A DNA stretch of 64,000 nt, from NCBI RefSeq assembly GCF_009708175.1, contig NZ_WMBB01000003.1:186001-250000 (forward strand), given 5' to 3'. The notes under the pieces are model-generated. The model was not told where the DNA came from. It did no database searches and worked only from the letters and a program-made list of their open reading frames with translations. The stretch's first letter is position 1. Each line of letters starts with the position of its first letter. Source of the stretch: Nocardia aurantiaca. Its GTDB lineage: Bacteria; Actinomycetota; Actinomycetes; Mycobacteriales; Mycobacteriaceae. Shown one piece after another: positions 37,101 to 46,310 of the stretch. Both the position numbers and the translations under genes were made by a program.

Positions 37101-40100
37101 GTGGCGAAACACCGGGCAGGCACGACGACTTCTTCACCGTCGGCGGCGATTCCATCCTCGCGCTCGCCCTGCGCACCGCCGCCGAGCGCCGGGGCGTGCG
37201 GCTCGATATCGACGTGCTCTTCGCCAAGCCGACGATCGCCGATCTGGCGACCACGATCGGCGTGGCGGACGGGCCCGGCGTGCCGGAACCGTTCGCGCTG
37301 GTTCCGCTGCTCGATCGAGCGTCGCTGGTCGGCGCGGAGGATGCGTTCCCGGCCGGAGCGCTCGCGCTGGGCATGCTGTTCCACAGCGTGGAACGCGCCG
37401 ATTCGGCTCAGTACCACGATGTCTTCCGCTACCGGTTGGCGATGCCGTGGCGAGAGGACGACTTTCGAAACGCCTATGCGCGGTTGGTGGCGCGGCACCC
37501 GGCGCTGCGGTCGACCTTCGATCTCACCGGCCGCTCGATCCCGCTGCAAGTAGTGCACCGGGACACACCATTGGACCTGGAGGTCGAGGCCAATGATGAC
37601 GCGGACTCCGTCTTCGCCCGGATGCGCGGCGCCCGTTACGATTTCGCCGTCGCGCCATTGCACCGGATGCGAGTCTGTGTGCGGCCCGGCGAGGTGGAGC
37701 TGGTGTTCGCCTTCCACCACGCGATTCTCGACGGCTGGAGCGTGGCGGGCCTGATCGCGGAGCTGGTCGCCGACTATCTGAACGCCCGCCCCGTCCTCGA
37801 TCGCTACTCGAGCTCCGTTCTCGCCGAACATATTCGAGCCGAGCAGGCGGCGTGCAACACCCCTGCGGCACGGCAGTTCTGGATGGATGAACTAACCGGG
37901 GCCCCGCCTACGCGCCTCGAGTCGAGCCGGGCGTACGAACCACCCGAACCGATCGACGCCGCCACGACGGTCGCACTCGTACCCGCGTGGCTGCAGGAAT
38001 GTGCCACCGATGTGGCCCGCCGTCGTCACGTACCGGTGCGGGCGGTGCTGCTGGCGGCGCACTGCCTCACACTGCGAGATCTGGCCGGAATCGACGAGGT
38101 GACCACGGGTGTCGTCACCCATACCAGGCCCGGTCTGGCAGGCGCGGACAGCTGTGCGGGGCTGTTCCTGAACACGGTCCCGTTGCGGCTGCCGCCCACC
38201 GCCGGCTCGTGGTTCGACACCGTCGACGAGGTGGTCCGTCGGGAGCGGCGTCAGCATCGGCACCGGCGCTACCCGATGCGGTCGATGATCGCCGACCACG
38301 GTGGGCCGATCTTCGACGCCGTCTTCAATTACGTCGACTATCGAAGGGTCGCTGGGCAATTCGACACGGGGGCCGTCGAGTTGCGCGACTTCGCCGCTCA
38401 CGAGGAGACGAACTTCGCGCTGCTGGTCTCGGCGCTGGTGGACCCGCGCGACGGCAGCCTGGCACTGCATCTCGCCAGTGCCCGCGGGTCGCTGACCCGA
38501 TCGCAGCGGGAGCGTTATGCGCGCCGATTCGTGGCGATCCTGACCGCGATGGTCCGAACGCCGGACGCGCCCGCCGATCCGGCAGTCGCCGTCGGCGACG
38601 TGACCGCGGCCGTGGAATCGATCGGTTGTGTACGACCGGATCACCCTGCCCTCCTCGAGACCGATGGACAGTCGCTGTGGAGCTATCGCACGCTCACCAC
38701 GACCGCGGATCGGGTGGCCCGCAATCTCATCCGAGCCGGTGTGCGGCGCGGATCCCGAGTGGCGGTGCAGATGGACCGTGGCGCCGAACTGATCGCCGTG
38801 GTGCTCGGCGTACTGCGCGCGGGAGCGGCGGTCGTCCCGGTGGACCCGGCCTATCCGCGGGCCCGGCGGGAGGTCGTGCTAGCTGTCGCGCGGCCCCGCC
38901 TGGTGATTACCGACGAGGTGACCGAGTCGGTCGAGGGATTCGACATGCTGGACCCGGTACGCGTATTGGCGGCGACACCGCCCGGACCGCCGTCACCGCT
39001 GCCCCGGATCCGGCCGGGCGACATCGCGTACGTGCTGTTCACCTCGGGGTCGACCGGTGAGCCGAAGGGCGTGGCGATGCCGCATCGCGGTCTCGCGAAC
39101 CTGATCGAGTGGCAGAATCGCCGGCCCAGCGGAGCGGTCGGCCAGGTCACCGCGCAGTTCGCGCCGATCGGCTTCGATGTGGCCTTCCAAGAGATCTTCG
39201 CCACGCTGGTCGGCGGGGGCACCCTGCGACTGCTGTCGGAGCGGCACCGCCGCGACCCCGTCGCACTGCTGGCGGCCGTCCGGGAATCCGGTGTGCGGCG
39301 GTTGTTCCTGCCCTTCGTGGCCTTGCAGGCGCTGGCCGAGGCGGCCACCGCCACCGGCGCCTATCCCGATGGCCTGACCGCGCTGATCTCCTCCGGCGAG
39401 CAATTGCGGATCACCGAGGAGATCCGGTCACTGTGCGCGGCCGCGCCCGGCCTGGTGCTGGAGAACCAATACGGCCCCACCGAAACGCACGTCGCCGTGG
39501 CCGAGCCGATGACCGTTGCGGCACAGGAACTTCCGCGACTTCCTGTCATCGGCACGCCGGTCGCGAACACCGGTGTGCAGTTGCTGGACCCGCTGCTGCG
39601 CCCGGTCCGGCCGGGCATGGTCGGCGAGATCTACGTGACCGGTGACTGCCTGGCACAAGGTTTTGAGCGCCGGCCGCGGCTGACCGCCCAGCGCTTTGTC
39701 GCCGACGAGGGCGGCGGCATCCGGTACCGCACCGGCGATCTCGGCGTCGAACTGCCCGATGGCCGCGTGCGCTGGCTGGGCCGCGACGACACCCAGGTGA
39801 AGGTGCGCGGTTTCCGAGTCGAGTGCGCCGAGGTGGAGAACGCGATGCGTGCGCTGCCCTCGGGTTCGGCGGTGCGCGAGGTCGCCGTCATCGCGCTGCC
39901 GCAGCGCGGAACCGACTCCCTGCTGGCGGCCTTCCTGGCCGGTGATCCCGATCAGGTGCGGCCGGAGGAGGTGCTGGGTCAGTTGCGCGGCGTACTGCCC
40001 GCGCACCTGGTGCCCACGCGGGCCTACCGACTGGACTCGCTGCCGAGAACGCCGAGCGGGAAACGTGACGACGCGGCACTGCGCGCGATGGCCTCCCCTG

Positions 40101-41227
40101 AGAGCACCGCCGCGCCCGACGGGTTGGGTCGCGCCCCGGCCGACGCCGAGGAGCGAGCCATGGCCGCGATCCTGGCCGAATGCGCCGGTACCGGTGAATT
40201 CGCCGCCGACACCGACTTTTTCGACGTCGGCGGAACATCGATCGGGGCGGTGCGGGTGATGCTCACCGTGGCGAAGCGGTGGAGCGTCCACATCCCGCTC
40301 GAAACGTTCGCCGCCGCGCCCACGGCGGCCGCTCTGGCCGCGCTCGTGCGTTCGGGCGACGCCGCCGCGGTGTACGACCCGTTGGTTCCGCTGCGCACGG
40401 GCGGATCGGGCGCACCGCTGTTCCTGATCCATCCGATCGGCGGGTCGGTGCTGTGCTACCTGGACCTCGCCCGCCTGCTGCCCACGGACCGACCGGTATA
40501 CGGATTGCGCGCCGCGGGCACCGATCCGGGGACCGAGCCGGTGACCACGGTCGAGGGGCTGGCCGCCGCGTATCTGGCGGCGATCCGCCGCATCCAGCCG
40601 GAGGGTCCGTATCTGCTGGCCGGCTGGTCCTTCGGCGGCCACGTCGCCTTCGAGATGGCTCGGCAACTGCCCGCGGATTGCGAGGCGCGCGTCGTCCTGC
40701 TCGACACCATGAAGCTGGCGGAGAATGCCGCCGCTCCGATCAGCGAGCGCGACCGGATCGCATGGTTCTTCGGTGAGCTGCTCTGGCACGCGGACGGGAA
40801 CCTGACCGAGCTCGAACTGCCCGCGGCCACCGACGAGGAGCTGTTCGAGGCCCTGCTGGCACATACCATCGCGGCCGGAATCATTTCCGAACACGGTGCG
40901 GCGCAATTGATCCGACGGCTGTACGCGGTGTTCTGCGCGAACTTCGACGCGATGGTCGGCTACCGGCCCGCTGCGCTGGACCGCGATCTGGTGCTGATGC
41001 GCGCGCACGGCGAGATGCCCGCGGCGCTGGCTGCCGTGCACCGGCAGACCGGCAGCAGTTACCACGATCCGGCGAACGGCTGGCGGCCGCTGGCCCGCGA
41101 GGCCTTCGAGGTGATCGAAATCCCCGGTGACCACCTGTCGATGATGCGGCCGCCGCACGTCGCCGAGGTGGCCACACTGCTCGACCACGCACTCGACCGG
41201 GTGCCGATGAAAGGACAACACCGATGA
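34145..41227 (+). CDS. Two-module NRPS (C-A-PCP-C-A-PCP-TE)
   Basis: 2360 residues. ATG at 34145 is preferred because GAGGAG sits 7 bp before it; an ATG at 34130 lacks one. Domains: C1 (HH144-145, Asp149), A1 (TSGSTG ~604), PCP1 Ser1003 (GGDSI), C2 (HH1191-1192), A2 (TSGSTG ~1633), PCP2 Ser2032 (GGTSI), TE with Ser2162 (GWSFGG). The A1 pocket code reads D-V-W-H-F-S-L-V-D-K, identical to the serine code of EntF. A2 reads about D-V-Q-L-I-S-Q-V-A-K, closest to proline-type codes but not a clean match. There is no epimerase or methyltransferase domain. The first C domain likely accepts an acyl chain, giving an N-acyl-Ser-X dipeptide released by the TE. Confidence 0.93.
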   Translation: MTEVDQRPDARDRMERGVEYIGLTGYQQDVVAVGARYPDLAVVQGALHLRFPGTADIERLRECVERAQWRHDALRLRFAQHDGEFVQWAADTVAPLEVVNCDRPGDSTRWPRHATATPLHPDGPLVRFAVLTADDEWGLYYQYHHAVSDGWAANLLLAQVCSEYYGAPLGTDPAPSYLDFAQRWSEYRDSARWAADHAALWDRVSGLEPALFTRSGTLRERRRHRHSLRLERADVDRIRATGHTVVTVVAAAVAGYLRRVHRDGDIVLGIALLNRRTREELRMIGDLGNILPLHIPVDESSPLSRVCDRVATEVLELQRQQRYPFGALTAAVRAETGTTPMLFDVTLSYNRIQPGELDSIPHEEAVLSTGYSLDAVNIVVRDYAGAGHLDVDLFYAEDVFDDGFRIEAAAAHVLRLADASLTAPEQPLGAVEIMSESERTRLASFEGPNPVAFDERTTLDRLLAGQAAATPAVPALRWTESEGSLAEWTYADFAARVRALAARLRARGVRAQEFVPVLLPRSAELLVAVHGVLAAGAAYVPVDPRLPRARIATILSDCGARFAVGHPGLASATPGVELIDCDAEEFAFAVESTARPTDLAYMIYTSGSTGTPKGAMIEHRSVVNRLAWMQRRYPLTPDDVILHKTPASFDVSVWELLWWAQVGASVALLPDGAERDPRAILQTVERHHVTVVHFVPSMLGPFLTELESTASVPTSLRLVFCSGEALAPALVRRFGDLCAAAGREDILLVNLYGPTEATVDVSWYDIPADAARTLRRVPIGRPIDNIALTVLSADGHRCPVGVSGELNIAGVGVGRGYHNRPELTAAAFVADPAAPDGRRYRTGDLARWLPDGTLEYLGRIDDQVKVRGNRVTLGEVTNHLADCAGVETCVVVDEQRDGTGALVAYYTGPATAVQAAEFLAGRLPAYMVPSEFVPLSAIPLTRNGKADRRALRRLRRERALTLGADTAPPCGEIELALAEAWQEVLGGETPGRHDDFFTVGGDSILALALRTAAERRGVRLDIDVLFAKPTIADLATTIGVADGPGVPEPFALVPLLDRASLVGAEDAFPAGALALGMLFHSVERADSAQYHDVFRYRLAMPWREDDFRNAYARLVARHPALRSTFDLTGRSIPLQVVHRDTPLDLEVEANDDADSVFARMRGARYDFAVAPLHRMRVCVRPGEVELVFAFHHAILDGWSVAGLIAELVADYLNARPVLDRYSSSVLAEHIRAEQAACNTPAARQFWMDELTGAPPTRLESSRAYEPPEPIDAATTVALVPAWLQECATDVARRRHVPVRAVLLAAHCLTLRDLAGIDEVTTGVVTHTRPGLAGADSCAGLFLNTVPLRLPPTAGSWFDTVDEVVRRERRQHRHRRYPMRSMIADHGGPIFDAVFNYVDYRRVAGQFDTGAVELRDFAAHEETNFALLVSALVDPRDGSLALHLASARGSLTRSQRERYARRFVAILTAMVRTPDAPADPAVAVGDVTAAVESIGCVRPDHPALLETDGQSLWSYRTLTTTADRVARNLIRAGVRRGSRVAVQMDRGAELIAVVLGVLRAGAAVVPVDPAYPRARREVVLAVARPRLVITDEVTESVEGFDMLDPVRVLAATPPGPPSPLPRIRPGDIAYVLFTSGSTGEPKGVAMPHRGLANLIEWQNRRPSGAVGQVTAQFAPIGFDVAFQEIFATLVGGGTLRLLSERHRRDPVALLAAVRESGVRRLFLPFVALQALAEAATATGAYPDGLTALISSGEQLRITEEIRSLCAAAPGLVLENQYGPTETHVAVAEPMTVAAQELPRLPVIGTPVANTGVQLLDPLLRPVRPGMVGEIYVTGDCLAQGFERRPRLTAQRFVADEGGGIRYRTGDLGVELPDGRVRWLGRDDTQVKVRGFRVECAEVENAMRALPSGSAVREVAVIALPQRGTDSLLAAFLAGDPDQVRPEEVLGQLRGVLPAHLVPTRAYRLDSLPRTPSGKRDDAALRAMASPESTAAPDGLGRAPADAEERAMAAILAECAGTGEFAADTDFFDVGGTSIGAVRVMLTVAKRWSVHIPLETFAAAPTAAALAALVRSGDAAAVYDPLVPLRTGGSGAPLFLIHPIGGSVLCYLDLARLLPTDRPVYGLRAAGTDPGTEPVTTVEGLAAAYLAAIRRIQPEGPYLLAGWSFGGHVAFEMARQLPADCEARVVLLDTMKLAENAAAPISERDRIAWFFGELLWHADGNLTELELPAATDEELFEALLAHTIAAGIISEHGAAQLIRRLYAVFCANFDAMVGYRPAALDRDLVLMRAHGEMPAALAAVHRQTGSSYHDPANGWRPLAREAFEVIEIPGDHLSMMRPPHVAEVATLLDHALDRVPMKGQHR

Positions 41228-41469
41228 ACCGGGACATTCGCGCGGAACTGACACGGATGCTGAGTGAGGAGATGTCGATCGCGCCGGAACGGGTACACGA
41301 CGACGCCGGCCTGATCGCGGACCTCGGATTCGATTCGATCGCCTTCACCATGGGCGTGGTGGCCATCGAGGAACGGCTCGGAGTCGTCGTCAGCACCGAA
41401 CGACTGCTCGGCTGCCGGACCTTCGGCGACATCGTCGCGATCGTCGAGGCCGCGGGAATCCCGGCATGA
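41224..41469 (+). CDS. Acyl carrier protein
   Basis: 81 residues, canonical ACP length. Phosphopantetheine Ser lies in DLGFDSIAFT (~residue 38). It is coupled to the NRPS stop (ATGA) and to the next gene. With the neighbouring acyl-AMP ligase and acyl-CoA dehydrogenase it forms a lipid-loading set, as in other lipopeptide pathways that use a separate ACP (for example DptF). Confidence 0.9.
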   Translation: MNRDIRAELTRMLSEEMSIAPERVHDDAGLIADLGFDSIAFTMGVVAIEERLGVVVSTERLLGCRTFGDIVAIVEAAGIPA

Positions 41470-42671
41470 CCCGGCCCGGTACGGCCGAGCCGCTGTCGGC
41501 GCTGGCCTCGACACCGCAGCAGCGCGCCTTCGCCGAGGCACTCGACGCGGCCTTCGACGAGAAGACGCAGATGCTGGCCGACGAGGCCGAAACGGCGCGG
41601 GCATTCCCCCGCCGGATCGTGGAGATCCTGGCGAAGTCCGGCGTGTTCGACATGAAATGGAATGGCACGCAGCGGCATTCACCAGCACATGGCGAGCTGT
41701 ACCACCTGCTGGCATTAGCCGAGCGGCTCGGGCGGCTGGGCTCGGCCGGCGTCGCGGCCGGGGTGAGCCTGCACGATTCCTCGATCGCCATCCTGCGCCG
41801 CTTCGGCCGCTCGGACTACCTCACGCGGCTCGCCGACGACGCGGTCGCGGGACGCACACTGTTGTGCATCGGTGCGACGGAGAACGGCGGCGGATCGGAT
41901 CTGCAGGGCGTGACGTCCACCGCCACCGCCGAGAAGGGCGGCTATCGACTGGTGGGGCACAAGAAATTCCTGTCCCTGTCGCCGGTCGCCGACGCCGCGA
42001 TCCTGGTTGTCCGGGTGCCCGGGAACACCCCCGGTTCCGGACTCGGCGATCTGGCGCTCTTCGCCGTGCCGATCGAGCGGCTCGAGGTGGGCCCGATCTA
42101 CGCGAAGGTCGGTGCGCACGGCTTCGTCACCGCGCCCATCACCGTCGACACCTGGCTGCCCGCGGATCACCTGATCGCCCGTCCCGGCACCGGAATGGCC
42201 GCGCTCACCTGGGGGATCAGCCATGAGCGGCTGTCCATCGCGGGCCAGGTGCTCGGCGCGTGCGACAACGCGCTCGGGCTTACCGTGGCGAGAATGAAGC
42301 GCCGGCGGCAATTCGGCGTGCCGCTGCTCGAGCATCAGGCGCTGCGCCTGCGCGTCGCCGACTTGGACGCGCGAGTCGGCGTGCTGCGGTGGGCATTACG
42401 CGGTCTGGCGCTCAGCGGTGCGCGCCCCGACGCCCGCACCGCGGCCGCCATGAAGGTCACCGCGGCCCGGCTCGGATCCGAGGTGCTCTCCGAGTGCATG
42501 CACATCTTCGGCGGCACCGGCTATCTCACCGAGCAGTCGCCGCTGGGGCAGTGGTGGTGCGACATGAAGCTCGCTCGAGTCGGCGGCGGCACCGACGAAG
42601 TGCTGTGGGAATTGGTCGCGGCGGGCCTGGTTCCCGACCACGACCGCTACGACCGGCTGATCCACGAGTGA
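41466..42671 (+). CDS. Acyl-CoA/acyl-ACP dehydrogenase
   Basis: 401-residue FAD flavoprotein: ATENGGGSDLQG and FLSLSPVAD in the middle domain, FGGTGYL near the C-terminus. The C-terminal active-site pattern is RVGGGTDEV, where many short-chain enzymes carry Glu before GT. Long-chain and isovaleryl types place the base elsewhere, so this does not mean inactivity. Lying between an ACP and an acyl-AMP ligase, it likely makes the trans-2 double bond in the ACP-bound fatty acyl tail. Confidence 0.9.
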   Translation: MTRPGTAEPLSALASTPQQRAFAEALDAAFDEKTQMLADEAETARAFPRRIVEILAKSGVFDMKWNGTQRHSPAHGELYHLLALAERLGRLGSAGVAAGVSLHDSSIAILRRFGRSDYLTRLADDAVAGRTLLCIGATENGGGSDLQGVTSTATAEKGGYRLVGHKKFLSLSPVADAAILVVRVPGNTPGSGLGDLALFAVPIERLEVGPIYAKVGAHGFVTAPITVDTWLPADHLIARPGTGMAALTWGISHERLSIAGQVLGACDNALGLTVARMKRRRQFGVPLLEHQALRLRVADLDARVGVLRWALRGLALSGARPDARTAAAMKVTAARLGSEVLSECMHIFGGTGYLTEQSPLGQWWCDMKLARVGGGTDEVLWELVAAGLVPDHDRYDRLIHE

Positions 42672-42681
42672 GTGACGACAG

Positions 42682-44331
42682 ATGAGCAGATTCACCGACG
42701 ACCTGCTGCGGCCGTCCGCCACGACCGGCCTGGTGTGCGGCGACCCCGATCGGCTACAGCGGGTGCCCTGGAACGAGATCCACGACGCCGCCCGCCGTGC
42801 CGCGGGCGGCATGGCGGAACGCGGAGTGATCCCGAACTCGGCCGTGGCCGTCCTGGCCGGTGATCCGAGCGAGGTCGCACGGGTCGCGCAAGCGTGCTGG
42901 ATGCGCGGGGCCTCGGTCACCATGCTGCATCCGCCCACGCCCCGCACCGATCTCGCGGAGTGGGCGCGGGCCACCGGCCGAGTGCTGAAAATGATCGAAG
43001 CGAGCCTGCTCGTCATCGGCGAGCCCTATCCGGAAGAACTGGCGAATGCCGTTGTGGGAGTGCGGATCACGACGGTTTCCGAACTCGCCGACGCCGCGGC
43101 GATCGAACCGGTGCACCCGGATGAGGACACGGTCGCGCTGCTGCAGCTGACCGCGGGCTCCACCGGCGCGCCGAAGGCGGTGGCCATCACCCATCGCAAT
43201 CTCTACGCGGGCACGGCCGCCATCACCGACGCCTTCGAACTCCGGGCCGAACGGGATGTCGCCGTGATGTGGCTGCCGCTGTACCACGACATGGGCATGA
43301 TCAGCTTGGTGACGCTCATGCAGCACGGCGTGCCCGCGGTCTTCGTCACGCCCCAGGACTTCCTGCGCCGACCGCTGCTGCTGCTGGAGCTGATCAGCAC
43401 CTACCGTGGAACGGTCACCACCGGTCCCGACTTCTCCTACGCCATCCTGTCGCGACGCCTGCGCGCAGCGCCCGACGGGGTCTACGACCTGTCGAGCCTG
43501 CGAGTCGTCGTCAACGGCGCGGAACCCATCGACCCGGAGGTCATCGACGAGTTCATCACGCAGGCCGCGCGATTCGGGATGTCGGCGTCGACGATCACGC
43601 CCGCTTACGGAATGGCGGAGGCCACCCTGCTGGTGTCACTGTCACGCGGCAGCGGAACGCTCGTCGACACAATCGATCCGGCAGCGGTCGAACATCGCGC
43701 GATCGCCGAACCCGCGTCCTCCGGTCGGCGTCTGGTGCGGCTCGGAAGTCCGTACGCCGCAATGGAATTACGCATCGTCGATGCCGCCGGAGCCATCCTG
43801 CCCGCGCGCGCGGTCGGTGAGATCCGGATTCGCGGCGCGGCCGTCACCGACTACTACCTCACCTCGGAAGGCAGGGTCCCGGCCCGCGACGTCGACGGCT
43901 GGCTGGCCACCGGGGATCTCGGCTACCGCACCGAGGACGGCGACCTGGTCGTCTGCGGTCGCGCCAAGGAGATCATCATCATCGCCGGACGCAATATCTA
44001 CCCCACCGACATCGAGCGGATCTGCGCCGCGGTGCCCGGCGTGCGCGCTGGCAACGTCGTCGCGGTACGGATCGGGACCGCCACGGGCAGTGAGGGTTTC
44101 GTCATCATCGCCGAATCCATCCGGGCCGGATCCGAGCCGACCGACGAAGCGCTCCTCGCCGAGCTGCGCGCCGACATCGCCACCGCGGTACAGCACCGCC
44201 TGGGTGTCACGCCACGTTGGGTCGAGGTGGTACCGCCCGGCACGCTGCCCAAGACCCCCTCGGGCAAGCTGCGCAGGTCCGCCGCGGCGGACCTGCTGGG
44301 CACTAACCCCGCGCTAACCGCCGGACGATAG
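42682..44331 (+). CDS. Fatty acyl-AMP ligase (FAAL)
   Basis: 549 residues of the adenylate-forming family: P-loop-like LTAGSTGAPKAV, FAAL-type WLPLYHDMGM, and a C-terminal PKTPSGKLRR with the catalytic Lys. It activates a free fatty acid and transfers it to the ACP. Its final codons overlap a SARP-type promoter that drives the next gene. Together with the ACP, the acyl dehydrogenase and the NRPS it defines a lipopeptide pathway. Confidence 0.92.
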   Translation: MSRFTDDLLRPSATTGLVCGDPDRLQRVPWNEIHDAARRAAGGMAERGVIPNSAVAVLAGDPSEVARVAQACWMRGASVTMLHPPTPRTDLAEWARATGRVLKMIEASLLVIGEPYPEELANAVVGVRITTVSELADAAAIEPVHPDEDTVALLQLTAGSTGAPKAVAITHRNLYAGTAAITDAFELRAERDVAVMWLPLYHDMGMISLVTLMQHGVPAVFVTPQDFLRRPLLLLELISTYRGTVTTGPDFSYAILSRRLRAAPDGVYDLSSLRVVVNGAEPIDPEVIDEFITQAARFGMSASTITPAYGMAEATLLVSLSRGSGTLVDTIDPAAVEHRAIAEPASSGRRLVRLGSPYAAMELRIVDAAGAILPARAVGEIRIRGAAVTDYYLTSEGRVPARDVDGWLATGDLGYRTEDGDLVVCGRAKEIIIIAGRNIYPTDIERICAAVPGVRAGNVVAVRIGTATGSEGFVIIAESIRAGSEPTDEALLAELRADIATAVQHRLGVTPRWVEVVPPGTLPKTPSGKLRRSAAADLLGTNPALTAGR

Positions 44332-44343
44332 CGTCGCGCCATG
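44303..44343 (+). promoter_or_regulatory. SARP-type operator with leaderless promoter (FAD monooxygenase)
   Basis: CTAACCC (44303-44309) and CTAACCG (44314-44320) are 11 bp apart. Eight bp follow, then -10 TAGCGT (44329-44334). Six bp later comes the ATG. The distance from -10 to ATG implies a leaderless mRNA. The same 18-bp block TAGCGTCGCGCCATGTCC occurs at 47357-47374. It overlaps the 3' end of the FAAL gene. Confidence 0.75.
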
Positions 44344-45498
44344 TCCCGAGCACTTCGTGTCATCGTCGCCGGCGCCGGTATCGCAGGCCTGTCCACCGCG
44401 GCCGCTCTGCACCGCCACGGAATCGAGGTCGAGATCCTCGAATCCCGCACGGAGCTACGGGCATCCGGCTCGGGAATCGGCGTGGCCTGCAACGCGGTCG
44501 CGGCGCTCGCGGCGCTCGGCGTCGATGTGATGGCGGCGGGCATGGGCCGGCCGATGGACTATTTCGTGCTCCGGACCGCGCACGGCAAGCCGATCCGCAC
44601 GGTGGACTACCGCGACATCGCCGCGGAAATCGGACATCCACTGGTGAACATGCATCGCGGCGAACTGCTTTCGGGTCTGCGCGCGGCGGCGCCCGAGGTA
44701 CCCATCCGATTCGGCGCGGAGGTGAAGGGCTTCGACATCACCGCGCACGGTGTTCGTGTGACCTGCACGGACGGGTACGCCGCCGAGGCAGACGCACTGG
44801 TGGGCGCGGACGGCATCCGATCGGCGGTGCGGGCCCAGCTGGCCGGGCCCGCACCGGTCACCGACCACGGCTACGTCTGCTGGCTGGCCACCGCCGCGTT
44901 CGAGCACGAGAACCTCCACCCGGGCGCCGCGACCCACTATTGGGGCGCGGGCCGGCGTTTCGGCTTCGCCGATCTCGGTGCGGGACAAGTCTATTGGTGG
45001 GGTACACGCAATGTGGCGGGCCGGGCCGCCGACTGGTCGGGAGGGAAAGCCGACATCCTCGACAGCTACCGCGGCTGGGCGCCCGAGATCGGCGCGGTCA
45101 TCGCGCGCACACCGGCCGACGCCATCATCACCGTGCCCGCGCAGGACCGCCCCTTCCTGCCGGCTTGGGGCCGCGGTCCGGTCACACTGATCGGTGACGC
45201 CGCCCACCCGATGCTGACGAGCCTGAGCCAGGGCGGCAGCTCGGCGATCGAGGACGCCTGCGTCCTCGCCCGTCATCTGCGCCGGGACGGCGCCGTCACC
45301 ACCGCGCTGCGCGACTACGAGGATGCGCGCCGGGCTCGGACCCGGACCCTCGTGGCGGCGTCGCGACGACTCAGCAGGCTCGAGCAGCTGGCCAACCCTG
45401 TCGCGGTTCGCCTGCGCGAGTTGGCTTTCCGATACGCTCCAGACGGTGTCATCCGCGGTCAGACGATCGAGCCCATGCGGTTCGAGATGCCGTCGTGA
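44341..45498 (+). CDS. FAD-dependent monooxygenase
   Basis: 385-residue class A flavin monooxygenase: GAGIAGLS near the N-terminus, an ILESR strand, VGADGIRS in the middle and GDAAHPM near residue 283. Its start is at the likely transcription start, since TAGCGT lies only 6 bp before the ATG. Its 3' end overlaps the convergent regulator gene by 40 bp. It belongs to the regulator's own target set and is a tailoring step for the lipopeptide or terpenoid. Confidence 0.88.
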   Translation: MSRALRVIVAGAGIAGLSTAAALHRHGIEVEILESRTELRASGSGIGVACNAVAALAALGVDVMAAGMGRPMDYFVLRTAHGKPIRTVDYRDIAAEIGHPLVNMHRGELLSGLRAAAPEVPIRFGAEVKGFDITAHGVRVTCTDGYAAEADALVGADGIRSAVRAQLAGPAPVTDHGYVCWLATAAFEHENLHPGAATHYWGAGRRFGFADLGAGQVYWWGTRNVAGRAADWSGGKADILDSYRGWAPEIGAVIARTPADAIITVPAQDRPFLPAWGRGPVTLIGDAAHPMLTSLSQGGSSAIEDACVLARHLRRDGAVTTALRDYEDARRARTRTLVAASRRLSRLEQLANPVAVRLRELAFRYAPDGVIRGQTIEPMRFEMPS

Positions 45499-46310
45499 AC
45501 CCGGTGGCCGGTGCGGCCGGGCCTGACCCCCTCCACGAATTCCCGGCTGAGCACGCGACGCCGCAGCGACCGCGTGTCACGGTCGGGGTCGACTTCGAAC
45601 TGCTCACGCAGGCGTTGCGCGCACAGGGCGTACCACTGTTCCGCCTGCTGCAGCTCGCCGCGCCGGGCGTGAATCATCATCAATCGGCGAAACGCGGCCT
45701 CGTTCACGGGATCGATGGTCAGCGTGCGCCGACACGCGTCGGCCGCGTCGGCGAGTTCGCCCGCCTCGAGCGCGTACTCGGCCAGCGCGTCCAAGGTGCC
45801 CAAGATCATCGAGCGCAGCCAATGGCGGTGCTCGATCACCCAGCTGTCCGATCCTCCGCTGAGGAACTCGCCCGAATACAGGGCGGCAGCACGCCGATAC
45901 AGATCCAGCGCCTCCCCGTGCAGGCCCCGCGCCGCGGCCTCGCGAGCGGCCTTCGTACACCGCTCGAACTCGTGGGAGTCGACGACCACGTCATCGCTCG
46001 CGTCCATGATGTAGCCGAAATCCCGGAACTCGACGCGGAGGTGCCCACGATCGGTTCCCAGGTCGTTGTCCAGCGTTCTGCGCAAGGCGTGCACCGCCAC
46101 TTTCAACGAGGTGCTGGGCCCCTCGATGTCCGGCCACAACAGCTCTCGCAACCGCTCCTTGCCCACGACGATATTCCGGTTGACGAGCAGCACTCCGAAC
46201 AGCGATCGAGCCTTGCTCGCGCGCCACCGAACACAACTCTCGCCGGGGATCGTAATAGCGAACTCACCCAATAGTCTGACATGCACCGACCGTTCACCGG
46301 ATGCCTTCAT
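45459..46310 (-). CDS. SARP-family regulator (small type)
   Basis: 283 residues: an OmpR-like winged helix (VRLLGEFAI to WPDIEG) and a full activation domain (VVDSHEFERCT to FEVDPDRDTRS). No ATPase part. ATG at 46310 is chosen because AAGGAG lies 5 bp upstream; longer starts add an unrelated AT-rich leader. It sits between two genes that carry CTAACCS direct heptamers and is the most likely protein to bind them. It is divergent from the TetR gene. Confidence 0.88.
   Translation of the reverse strand: MKASGERSVHVRLLGEFAITIPGESCVRWRASKARSLFGVLLVNRNIVVGKERLRELLWPDIEGPSTSLKVAVHALRRTLDNDLGTDRGHLRVEFRDFGYIMDASDDVVVDSHEFERCTKAAREAAARGLHGEALDLYRRAAALYSGEFLSGGSDSWVIEHRHWLRSMILGTLDALAEYALEAGELADAADACRRTLTIDPVNEAAFRRLMMIHARRGELQQAEQWYALCAQRLREQFEVDPDRDTRSLRRRVLSREFVEGVRPGRTGHRVHDGISNRMGSIV

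Noticed and set aside
30465..44331. Isonitrile lipopeptide pathway (FAAL, ACP, acyl dehydrogenase, NRPS)
   Set aside because: The non-heme iron oxidase and the thioesterase that define that pathway are absent, and the NRPS has two modules.
45495..46274. Plus-strand frame opposite the small SARP gene
   Set aside because: Entirely inside the SARP coding region, whose domains are clear on the minus strand.
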